From Streptacidiphilus anmyonensis (GTDB taxonomy: Bacteria > Actinomycetota > Actinomycetes > Streptomycetales > Streptomycetaceae), in NCBI RefSeq assembly GCF_000787855.1, contig NZ_BBPQ01000046.1, positions 8,272 to 63,405 of the forward strand: a stretch of DNA of 55,134 nucleotides, in the 5' to 3' direction. Position numbers and translations under genes: made by a program. Position 1 is the first letter of the stretch. The number at the start of each line of letters is the position of its first letter. The notes below the pieces were generated by a model that made no database searches, had not been told where the DNA came from, and saw only the letters and a program-made list of their open reading frames with translations. Below are positions 6,980 through 13,304 of this stretch, piece by piece.

Positions 6980-8241
6980 CACGCCACCCCCAGCGCGGCG
7001 GCGGCCGCGACCCCGGATCGGCAGCCGTCCTCGTGGAAGCCCCAGCCGCGCCAGGCCCCCGCGAACGCGCAGACCGACGTGTCGAGTTCGGGCAGCCGCG
7101 CCTGCGCCGCGACGGACTCGCGGGTGTAGACGGGATGCTCGTACTCCATCTCGTCCAGGACCGAGGCCGGGTCCACCAGCCCGCCGCCGTTCAACGTCAC
7201 CAGGTACCGGTCCGGGGTGTCCAGCCGCTGGAGGCGGTTCATGTCGTACGAGACCTGCACCGCCCCGGCGTCCGCGTCGCACGCCGGGAGCCGGAGGTTC
7301 CACGACGCCCGCGCGGCACGGGACCGCGGCAGCACGGAGGCGTCCTGGTGCAGCAGGGCGGGGTTGCGCGAGTATCCGAACGCGCCCAGCAACTCCCGTT
7401 CGGCGGCGGTGGGTTCGTCCAGCACGGCCAGTGCGTGGTGCGGGTGCAGGGCCAGGACGACGCCCCGGAACGCCCTGGCCCCTCCGGCCGCGTCCCCGAC
7501 CTCGACGCCGCCGGCGCCGCGCACGACCCGCGTCACCCGCGTGCCGGCGCGGACCTCGTGCAGCTGCTTGGCGACCCGGCGCACGTACTCCTGCGAACCG
7601 CCGGTGACGGTGCGCCAGGTCGGCGAGCCGGTGACCGCCAGCAGGCCGTGGTGGTGCAGGAAGCGGAACAGGTGGCGGGCGGGGTAGGCGAGGGCGACCT
7701 CCCCGGGGCAGGACCAGACGGCGGAGACCAGCGGGGTCAGGAAGTGGCTGGTGAAATAGGCGGAGAACCCGTGCCGGCGCGCGAACTCGCCCACGGTCGG
7801 CTCGGCCGGGTCCGCCGCCCCCGCCAGCAGACGGCGGGCCCGCCGGTGGAAGACGGGCACCTCCGCCAGCATCCGCAGGTACCGGGGGTCCGCGGCCCGG
7901 CGGGGCTGCGCGAACAGCCCGCGCGGCCCCCTCGCGCCCGCGTACTCCAGACCGCAGCCGTCGCACCGCACCGACATGCTCATCTCCGACTCCTGGGTGG
8001 CCACCCCGAGTTCGGCGAAGAGCCGCAGCAGGTTCGGATAGGTGCGCCGGTTGTGCACGATGAACCCGGTGTCGACGCGCTGCGGCAGCCCGCGCCCGTC
8101 GACCAGTTCGTGCGTGTGCGCGTGCCCGCCGAGCCGCTCGTCGGCCTCGTAGAGGGTGACGTCGAACCGCTTCTGCAGCACGTGGGCGGCGGTCAGCCCG
8201 GCCACCCCGGCGCCCACCACCGCGACCTGTTCCCGCACCAC
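6976..8241 (-). CDS. FAD-dependent amine-oxidase-like oxidoreductase (COG2907)
   Basis: A 421-residue flavoprotein. The dinucleotide-binding motif VAVVGAGVAGLTAAHVL begins at residue 6 and is followed by YEADERLGGHAHTH; RVDTGFIVHNRRTYPNL and the C-terminal CAFAGAWRGWGFHEDG are family hallmarks. Together with DUF1365 and CFA-like proteins it is thought to oxidise or desaturate membrane fatty acyl chains (Rv0449c position in the M. tuberculosis sigK locus; similar sets are induced by light or singlet oxygen elsewhere). I choose the GTG at 8241: GGGGAGG sits seven bases upstream and the predicted promoter -10 lies at 8294-8289. The in-frame ATG at 8283 would fall at the transcription start. First gene of its operon. 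Confidence 0.88.
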   Translation of the reverse strand: MVREQVAVVGAGVAGLTAAHVLQKRFDVTLYEADERLGGHAHTHELVDGRGLPQRVDTGFIVHNRRTYPNLLRLFAELGVATQESEMSMSVRCDGCGLEYAGARGPRGLFAQPRRAADPRYLRMLAEVPVFHRRARRLLAGAADPAEPTVGEFARRHGFSAYFTSHFLTPLVSAVWSCPGEVALAYPARHLFRFLHHHGLLAVTGSPTWRTVTGGSQEYVRRVAKQLHEVRAGTRVTRVVRGAGGVEVGDAAGGARAFRGVVLALHPHHALAVLDEPTAAERELLGAFGYSRNPALLHQDASVLPRSRAARASWNLRLPACDADAGAVQVSYDMNRLQRLDTPDRYLVTLNGGGLVDPASVLDEMEYEHPVYTRESVAAQARLPELDTSVCAFAGAWRGWGFHEDGCRSGVAAAAALGVAW

Positions 8242-8288
8242 CGTGAAACCTCCCCAGGTCCTCGACCGGTCCAGCTCCGACATGAGGC

Positions 8289-8374
8289 ATTCGGAGCCGC
8301 CGGGCGCCCGGACGGGTGGGCCGGCGCAGGAATTCTGCGTCCGGCACCCGTCCGGGCGCCGCGCGGCTGCGAAG
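8289..8374. promoter_or_regulatory. Mirrored divergent SigK-type promoters
   Basis: A perfect 16-bp inverted repeat (8303-8318 and 8345-8360, 26-bp spacer) places the same CACCCGTCC element facing outwards on both strands. Reading left, CCCGTCC is followed after 15 bases by CCGAAT (8294-8289). Reading right, it is followed after 15 bases by GCGAAG (8369-8374). The mycobacterial SigK consensus is CCATCC, a 16-17 bp spacer, then CCGAAT, so the leftward copy fits well except for a slightly short spacer. I infer that SigK drives both its own gene and the lipid operon from here. Confidence 0.6.
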
Positions 8375-8387
8375 AAGGAGCAAGAGG

Positions 8388-9065
8388 ATGGATCACGCGG
8401 GCCCGGCCGACCGGGCGCCGCCGGAGCCAAGGGGATGTGGGAGCGCCGTGGACGGACCGCACAGCACCAGGAGGGGCGACGGCTCGGAGCCGACGTTCCT
8501 CGGCACGCCGCCGGTGCCGGGGCAGCGGCCTGAGGAGCTGCTGCTCCAGGTGGCGAAGGGGGACCAGGACGCCTTCGCGGCGCTGTACGAGCACATCGCC
8601 GGACCGGTGCTGGGCATCGTGCGCAGTGTGCTGCGCGACCCGGCGCAGTCGGAGGAGGTCGCCCAGGAGGTGCTGGTGGAGGTCTGGCGCACGGCCGCCC
8701 GGTTCCGGCCCGAGAAGGGCGGCGTGATGGCGTGGGTGCTCACGATCGCGCACCGGCGGGCGGTGGACCGGGTCCGCAGCGCACAGGCCGCCACCGACCG
8801 CGAGCACAAGGCGGCCCTGCTGGAGCAGACCCCGGCCTACGACGAGGTGAGCGAGGCGGTGGACCACCGGCTGGAGCGCGAGCACGTCCGGCGCTGCCTC
8901 CAGGCGCTCACGCGGACGCAGCGCGAGTCGGTGGTGCTGGCGTACTACCGCGGCCTGACCTACCGGGAGGTCGCGGAGCTGCTGGCGGTGCCGCTGGGCA
9001 CGGTCAAGGCGCGGATGCGGGACGGCCTGATCCGGATGCGGGACTGCCTGGGGGTGACGGCATGA
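8388..9065 (+). CDS. sigK: ECF sigma factor, SigK type
   Basis: A 225-residue sigma-70 family ECF factor. Region 2 is visible from ELLLQVAKGDQDAFAALYEH through SEEVAQEVLVEVWRTAARF and MAWVLTIAHRRAVDRVRS. Region 4 runs from CLQALTRTQRESVVLAYYRGLTYREVAELL to VPLGTVKARMRDGLIRMRDCL. The wording matches M. tuberculosis SigK closely (HRRAVDRVR; TQR-x4-LAYY-GLTY). The ATG at 8388 has AAGGAG eight bases upstream, but a predicted promoter -10 at 8369-8374 would leave almost no leader, so a GTG at 8448 (205 residues) is a real alternative. The stop overlaps the anti-sigma start (ATGA). Confidence 0.93.
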   Translation: MDHAGPADRAPPEPRGCGSAVDGPHSTRRGDGSEPTFLGTPPVPGQRPEELLLQVAKGDQDAFAALYEHIAGPVLGIVRSVLRDPAQSEEVAQEVLVEVWRTAARFRPEKGGVMAWVLTIAHRRAVDRVRSAQAATDREHKAALLEQTPAYDEVSEAVDHRLEREHVRRCLQALTRTQRESVVLAYYRGLTYREVAELLAVPLGTVKARMRDGLIRMRDCLGVTA

Positions 9066-9838
9066 CCGGCGCCGACCTGCACATGCTCGCCGGGGCCTAC
9101 GCGCTCGGCGCGCTCGAGGAGGACGAACGCGCCGCGTTCGAGGAGCACCTGGCCGACTGCGACTCCTGTGCGGTGGAGGTGGCGGAGTTCCAGGCCACCA
9201 GCGCCCGCTTGGCCCAGGCCGCCGCGCAGAGCCCGCCTGCGGCGATGAAGCAGCAGGTGCTGCGGCGCATCGCCGAGGTCCGGCAGGAGCCGCCGCAGGT
9301 CGAGGTGCCCGCTCCGCGCGCTTCGACGGCCCCCGCCCGGGCCCGCCGGGGCGCGCGGTTCGCCCTCGCCGCGAGCCTGGCCGCGGCCGTCGCCCTGGGC
9401 GGCGTCGCCGCCTGGCAGTACACCCGCGCCGAGGAAGCCCACCAGCAGGCCCAGCAGGCCCAGCAGGCGCAGGCGGAGACGGCGCAGATCGCCGCCGTGC
9501 TGTCCGCCCCCGACGCCCACGCCGTCGTCGGCGCCGTCGGCGGTGCGGGCCAGGGCGGCCACGCCACCGTCGTCACCTCGCGCAGCGAGAACAGGGCCGT
9601 CTTCCTCACCCCGGGGCTGCCCGACCTCCCCTCGGGGAAGACCTACCAGCTCTGGTTCGACGACGCCGGGGTCATGCGCCCGGCGGGCCTGGTAGCCCCG
9701 GGCGCGAGCGACCAGACCGTGCTGCTGAAAGGTCCCCTCGCCCAGGCCCAGGGCATGGGCATCACCGTCGAGCCCGACGGTGGTTCGCTGCACCCCACCA
9801 CCGCGCCCATCGCGCTGATGCCGTTCGCGGCCGCGTGA
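9062..9838 (+). CDS. rskA: Anti-sigma-K factor, RskA type
   Basis: A 258-residue single-pass membrane anti-sigma factor. The N-terminal anti-sigma domain has the zinc motif H29-x3-C33-x2-C36 (HLADCDSC), which the M. tuberculosis RskA lacks. One transmembrane helix lies at about 99-119. Next comes a Gln/Ala-rich stretch made by short CAGGCC repeats, then the extracytoplasmic RskA domain (TYQLWFDD, then MGITVEPDGGSLHPTTAPIALMP). Family knowledge: the cytosolic domain holds SigK until regulated proteolysis releases it. The zinc motif suggests redox or metal input (inference). Translation is coupled to sigK by ATGA. Confidence 0.93.
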   Translation: MTGADLHMLAGAYALGALEEDERAAFEEHLADCDSCAVEVAEFQATSARLAQAAAQSPPAAMKQQVLRRIAEVRQEPPQVEVPAPRASTAPARARRGARFALAASLAAAVALGGVAAWQYTRAEEAHQQAQQAQQAQAETAQIAAVLSAPDAHAVVGAVGGAGQGGHATVVTSRSENRAVFLTPGLPDLPSGKTYQLWFDDAGVMRPAGLVAPGASDQTVLLKGPLAQAQGMGITVEPDGGSLHPTTAPIALMPFAAA

Positions 9839-9851
9839 GGCGCAGGCCGGG

Positions 9852-10292
9852 TCAGTGCCAGTCGCTGATCCTGAGGTCGCGCGGCGCGGGGTCGCCCTCG
9901 CCGGTCTCCAGCAGCTTCTTCAGGCTGAGCAGGAAGGTCGCCCACTTGGTGCTGCAGTGGTACATGAACTCCACCGGCTCCCGCCAGCCCTCGTGCCGGA
10001 AGCGGACGATCGTGAAGCCGTCCGCCTCGGAGAGGTCGAAGCGGACCCGTGTGCCGATCCACTCTGCGGGACCGTCGACGACCTCCCAGAGCACGAACTC
10101 CTTGGGGCGGGCGTCCAGGACCGACATGTCGAAGCCGCCGGGCTCGAACCGGAACCGCAGGACGCCGCCGACGTCGCCGTCGCCGTCCGTGTCCTCGGTC
10201 CACCAGCCGGCCAGGCCCTCGACGGTGGTGAGGGCCGCGTAGACCTGCTCCGGGGACGTGGTGACCCCGATCCTGTGCAGGATGTCCACCAT
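9852..10292 (-). CDS. SRPBCC (AHSA1/START-like) domain protein
   Basis: A 146-residue START/AHSA1-type protein with the helix-grip pattern: VTTSPEQVYAALTTVEGLAGWWTED at the start, a central RFRFEPGGFDMSVLDARPKEFVLWEVV sheet, and a long C-terminal helix (HCSTKWATFLLSLKKLLETGEG). These proteins bind hydrophobic ligands; the ligand here is unknown. It follows an ArsR regulator by 87 bp in the same direction, with hexanucleotide repeats between them, and a second SRPBCC gene lies upstream of that regulator. ArsR/SRPBCC pairing is common in actinobacteria. The stop lies 13 bp from the convergent rskA stop. Confidence 0.88.
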   Translation of the reverse strand: MVDILHRIGVTTSPEQVYAALTTVEGLAGWWTEDTDGDGDVGGVLRFRFEPGGFDMSVLDARPKEFVLWEVVDGPAEWIGTRVRFDLSEADGFTIVRFRHEGWREPVEFMYHCSTKWATFLLSLKKLLETGEGDPAPRDLRISDWH

Positions 10293-10330
10293 GACGATGC
10301 CTCCTTGCGTGTGTCTTTGCCTGTGGTCGT

Positions 10331-10380
10331 GATGCGCATGCGCATGCGCATGCGTGGTGTGTGCGGGTGCGGGTGCGGGT
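10331..10380. repeat. Hexanucleotide tandem repeats
   Basis: GCGCAT is repeated about 3.5 times at 10331-10354, creating overlapping ATGCGCAT palindromes. GCGGGT/GTGCGG then repeats three times up to the stop of the ArsR gene. The tract fills the gap between the ArsR gene and the downstream SRPBCC start. It may be a slippage-prone tract or an attenuating element. Confidence 0.7.
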
Positions 10381-10730
10381 CAGGTTTCGGGCCGGGGCTC
10401 CCGGCTCTGCTGGATGGCCTCGGCGATCCGCTTGATCCGGCGCAGGCGCGCGTCCCAGGCGGCCCCGACGGAGGACAGCTGCGCGACCGCGCGGGCGAAC
10501 TGGGCCTCGTCCACCGCGTATATGCGCTCGCGGCCGGACGGGGTGGCGTGCACCAGGCCGACGCGGTCCAGCACGCCGAGGTGCTTGGCGACCGCCTGCC
10601 GGGTGACCGGCAGGCGCTCGCTCAACGTGGTCGCGGTGCCGCCGCCGTCGGTCAGCAGCAGGTCGAGCATCCGCCGCCGGATGGGGTCGCCCACCGCGGA
10701 CCAGAGCTCGTCGTCGACGATGACGCTCAC
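10380..10730 (-). CDS. ArsR-family regulator
   Basis: A 116-residue winged-helix regulator. The HTH runs from LWSAVGDPIRRRMLDLLLTDGGGTATTLSERLPVTRQAVAKHLGVLDRVGLV, followed by the wing TPSGRERIYAVDEAQF. No cysteine metal site of the ArsR/SmtB kind is visible, so it is the ArsR branch found with SRPBCC proteins rather than a metal sensor. The GTG start at 10730 overlaps the stop of the upstream SRPBCC gene (GTGA), showing an operon. The paired palindromes at 11218-11277 ahead of the first gene are its most likely operators (autoregulation, inference). Confidence 0.9.
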   Translation of the reverse strand: MSVIVDDELWSAVGDPIRRRMLDLLLTDGGGTATTLSERLPVTRQAVAKHLGVLDRVGLVHATPSGRERIYAVDEAQFARAVAQLSSVGAAWDARLRRIKRIAEAIQQSREPRPET

Positions 10731-11191
10731 GGCGCCTGCACCAGCTTGGCGACGTAGGGGGCGAGCCGGGGCAGGTAGTGGTCCCAGCCCGTGACGTGGT
10801 CGCGGTACTGCTCCTCGAGGACGGCCGCCTCCCAGCCCTGCTCCCGGAAACCGGTCTCGGTCAGGCGCAGCAGGGTGCCCGCGCCGGAGGGGACCAGGTC
10901 GAAGGTGATCAGGAGGGAGTTGTCCGCCGCCGCGGACTCGTTCTCGTCGTGCATCCACCGGAAGGAGAACCGGCGGGGCGGATCGGCCTCGACGACCGTC
11001 AGCGGCACGGCGTGCGCGTCGGGCGAGGAGCCGTCTCCGAAGGTGAGGACCCCGGTGGCGCCGGGCGCCGACTCGAACCGGGCGTCGTCCGGCCACCAGC
11101 CGCGCAGGTGCTCGGGCGTGCTCACGACCTCGTAGACCACCTCCGGCGTCGCGTCGACGTGGATCTCCCGTTCGATGCTGCCGAACTCCAT
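10727..11191 (-). CDS. SRPBCC (AHSA1-like) domain protein, first gene of ArsR operon
   Basis: A 154-residue AHSA1/START-like protein: GSIEREIHVDATPEVVYEVVSTPEHLRGWWPDDARFE, then RRFSFRWMHDENESAAADNSLLITFDLVPSGAGTLLRLTETGF, ending in the helix AVLEEQYRDHVTGWDHYLPRLAPYVAKL. It binds an unknown hydrophobic ligand. I choose the ATG at 11191 because the family begins there; a longer frame would pass through the operator palindrome. It is first in the operon with ArsR and a second SRPBCC protein. Confidence 0.88.
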   Translation of the reverse strand: MEFGSIEREIHVDATPEVVYEVVSTPEHLRGWWPDDARFESAPGATGVLTFGDGSSPDAHAVPLTVVEADPPRRFSFRWMHDENESAAADNSLLITFDLVPSGAGTLLRLTETGFREQGWEAAVLEEQYRDHVTGWDHYLPRLAPYVAKLVQAP

Positions 11192-11217
11192 GGCGCTGCT
11201 CCTCGCTCTCGGCTCTC

Positions 11218-11277
11218 GCAACCTTTGGTTGCTTATCACTCTAGGCCGGTGGGCGAAGATGCGCAACCAAAGGTTGC
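11218..11277. promoter_or_regulatory. Paired operator palindromes of the ArsR/SRPBCC operon
   Basis: GCAACCTTTGGTTGC (11218-11232) and GCAACCAAAGGTTGC (11263-11277) are the same odd-centred palindrome on opposite strands, GCAACC-N3-GGTTGC, with centres 45 bp apart. They lie 27 to 86 bp upstream of the first SRPBCC start, in an AT-richer promoter region containing TTATCACT. The arrangement fits co-operative ArsR dimers. Confidence 0.7.
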
Positions 11278-11505
11278 CTGAACGGCGCGACGTGTCGCGC
11301 GAGTCGATCGGAATGGCCAACTCCGCTTTCTGTGGCGGAGGGTGGGGGTCGAGGAAGATCGTCGAGGTCGGGGGTGACGGGGTGATGGGTGACAGGGCCG
11401 CGTCGGGCGGGGCAGACTGGGCGTCGCCCGGCCCGGAACCATGTCTCGCACTTCCTCGGGACCGGCGGGGCGTCGATGCGTGTCGCAGTCACAGGGGGAG
11501 TCCGC

Positions 11506-11853
11506 ATGTCCCGCACCATCTCCAGTCTGGTCGGTGAGCCGTTGTCGCGGCTCAACGCCGAGGTCACCACCGCGGGCGCGGAGCTGGCCCCGACCGGCGA
11601 CCCGTGCGCCGTCCGCGCCGTCATGGACCGGGCGGTCGGCGCGGCCGCCGCCGTGGCGGTCCTCGACAACGCCGAGCTGCTCTGCGAGCCCGCCCACGAC
11701 CGCCGTGCGCTGCTGCGCGCCCAGGAGGCGCTGCACGCGGCCCGCACGGCCGCGCTCTCCCTCGCCGCCCCGGCCGGAAGCGTCGAGGGCATCGACGCGA
11801 TCATCCGCGCCATCACCGGCGCCCTGGACACCACGCGCGCGTCCTCGACCTGA
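11506..11853 (+). CDS. Conserved-looking hypothetical protein, helical
   Basis: A 115-residue soluble protein with no signal peptide or membrane segment. It is mainly helical and Ala-rich (VMDRAVGAAAAVAVLDNAELL, then RRALLRAQEALHAARTAALSL). Codon third positions are nearly all G/C and the ATG has GGGGGAG five bases upstream, so it is a convincing gene. I recognise no family. It stands alone between the ArsR operon and the PadR exporter operon. Confidence 0.6.
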   Translation: MSRTISSLVGEPLSRLNAEVTTAGAELAPTGDPCAVRAVMDRAVGAAAAVAVLDNAELLCEPAHDRRALLRAQEALHAARTAALSLAAPAGSVEGIDAIIRAITGALDTTRASST

Positions 11854-11973
11854 GGTCCCGGCCCGTCCGGGGGTTCGGTCCGTTCCGTGCTCGGGCGCGG
11901 CCTGTGGGTCGGCCCGTCCCCGGGTCCACGCGCCGCCACGCGTGCGTCGTGACCGGAGGCGCGACCGCCGTTT

Positions 11974-11989
11974 CCCCCCGATCGGGGGG
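11974..11989. terminator. C6/G6 palindrome, possible terminator
   Basis: CCCCCCGATCGGGGGG is a perfect 16-bp palindrome lying 121 bp after the hypothetical gene and about 25 bp upstream of the PadR promoter. It could fold as a short terminator hairpin or isolate the PadR operator region. Confidence 0.35.
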
Positions 11990-12012
11990 CCGGAGTCCCT
12001 CCTGTCGGGGTA

Positions 12013-12049
12013 TGCACTGCGTGTATACCCCGTATGTATAGTCGTCGCA
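12013..12049 (+). promoter_or_regulatory. Leaderless promoter and operator of the PadR operon
   Basis: TGCACT (12013-12018) and TATAGT (12037-12042) form a sigma-70-like promoter with an 18-bp spacer. The predicted transcription start falls on the A of the PadR ATG at 12049, and there is no ribosome site, so the mRNA is probably leaderless. The small palindrome ATACCCCGTAT (12025-12035) lies between the -35 and -10 and suits a PadR repressor acting on its own operon. Confidence 0.5.
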
Positions 12050-12573
12050 TGACGATCGGCCACACCCTGTTGGGCCTGCTGGAATCCGGCCCGAGACACG
12101 GCTACGACCTCAAGCGCGCCTTCGACGAGCGCTTCGGCCACGACCGCCCGCTGCACTACGGCCAGGTCTACGCGACCATGGCGCGGCTGCTGAAGAACGG
12201 CATGGTCGAGGTCGAGGGCATCGAGGCCGGCGAGGGCCCGGACCGCAAGCGCTACGCCATCACCGACGCCGGGATCACCGACGTCGAGCAGTGGCTCGCC
12301 CAGCCCGAGAAGCCCGAGCCCTACCTGCAGAGCGCCCTCTACACCAAGGTCGTGGTCGCCCTGCTCACCGGGCGCAGCGCGCAGCACATCCTGGACACCC
12401 AGCGCTCGGAGCACCTGCGCCTGATGCGCGAACTCACCCGGCGCAAGGCCGGCGGAGACCTGTCCGACCAGCTGATCTGCGACCACGCCCTGTTCCACCT
12501 CGAAGCCGACATGCGCTGGCTGGAGCTGACCGCCGCGCGGATCGACCAGCTCGCCGAGGAGCTCACCCGATGA
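12049..12573 (+). CDS. PadR-family transcriptional regulator
   Basis: A 174-residue PadR regulator. The winged helix is TIGHTLLGLLESGPRHGYDLKRAFDERF, then YGQVYATMARLLKNGMVEVE and the wing GPDRKRYAITDAG. The C-terminal half is the PadR dimerisation helix pair (SEHLRLMRELTRRKAGGDLSDQLICDHALFHLEADMRWLELTAARI). I start at the ATG at 12049 rather than 12034 because of the promoter placed just upstream. Its stop overlaps the ABC gene start (ATGA), so regulator and exporter are made together. PadR repressors of this kind usually respond to a drug exported by the neighbouring pump. Confidence 0.92.
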   Translation: MTIGHTLLGLLESGPRHGYDLKRAFDERFGHDRPLHYGQVYATMARLLKNGMVEVEGIEAGEGPDRKRYAITDAGITDVEQWLAQPEKPEPYLQSALYTKVVVALLTGRSAQHILDTQRSEHLRLMRELTRRKAGGDLSDQLICDHALFHLEADMRWLELTAARIDQLAEELTR

Positions 12574-13304
12574 ACCCGATGACCCCCACCGCCCCGTCCG
12601 CGCAAGGCGCCCACCCCGGCGGCAACGGCGCGCCGCTGCTCTCCGCGGCCGGCCTGCACAAGACCTACGGCGCCACCCCGGCGCTCGCCGGAGCCGACTT
12701 CGAGATCCGCGGCGGCGAGATCGTCGCCGTGATGGGCCCCTCCGGGTCCGGCAAGTCCACGCTGTTGCACTGCCTCGCCGGCATCGTCAGCCCCGACGCG
12801 GGCACCGTGCACTACCAGGGCCTGGAGCTGAGCGCGCTGAGCGACGCCCGGCGCAGCGCGCTGCGCCGCTCCGACTTCGGCTTCGTCTTCCAGTTCGGCC
12901 AGCTCGTCCCCGAGCTGACCTGCCTGGAGAACGTCGCGCTGCCGCTGCGGCTCGCCGGGACGCGCCGCAAGGACGCCGAGGCGCGCGCCGCCGAGTGGCT
13001 GGAGCGGCTGGAGGTCGCGGACATCGCCACCAAACGGCCCGGAGAGGTCTCCGGCGGCCAGGGCCAACGCGCCGCCATCGCCCGCGCCCTCGCGCCCCGA
13101 CCGCGCGTGGTCTTCGCCGACGAGCCCACCGGAGCCCTGGACTCGCTCAACGGCGAGCGGGCCATGCAACTGCTCACCGCCGCCGCCCGGGACACCGGCG
13201 CCGCGGTGGTCCTGGTCACCCACGAGGTGCGGGTGGCCGCCTACTCCGACCGCGAGGTCGTCGTCCGCGACGGACGCGCCACCACGCCGGCGGCCGCGCT
13301 GTGA
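12570..13304 (+). CDS. ABC transporter ATP-binding protein (MacB/LolD type)
   Basis: A 244-residue ATPase. Walker A is GPSGSGKST at about 56-64, then the Q-loop (FQFGQLVPELT), the signature VSGGQGQR, Walker B VVFADEPTGALD and the switch histidine in VLVTHEVRVA. The LVPELT Q-loop region and short length are typical of ATPases paired with FtsX-type permeases. The first 20 residues are Pro/Ala-rich and unconserved. It is coupled at both ends: ATGA with padR and GTGA with the permease. Confidence 0.94.
   Translation: MNPMTPTAPSAQGAHPGGNGAPLLSAAGLHKTYGATPALAGADFEIRGGEIVAVMGPSGSGKSTLLHCLAGIVSPDAGTVHYQGLELSALSDARRSALRRSDFGFVFQFGQLVPELTCLENVALPLRLAGTRRKDAEARAAEWLERLEVADIATKRPGEVSGGQGQRAAIARALAPRPRVVFADEPTGALDSLNGERAMQLLTAAARDTGAAVVLVTHEVRVAAYSDREVVVRDGRATTPAAAL

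Noticed and set aside
10331-10380. Hexamer tract considered as a CRISPR or origin element
   Set aside because: Units are 6 bp with no spacers, and there are no cas or replication genes nearby.
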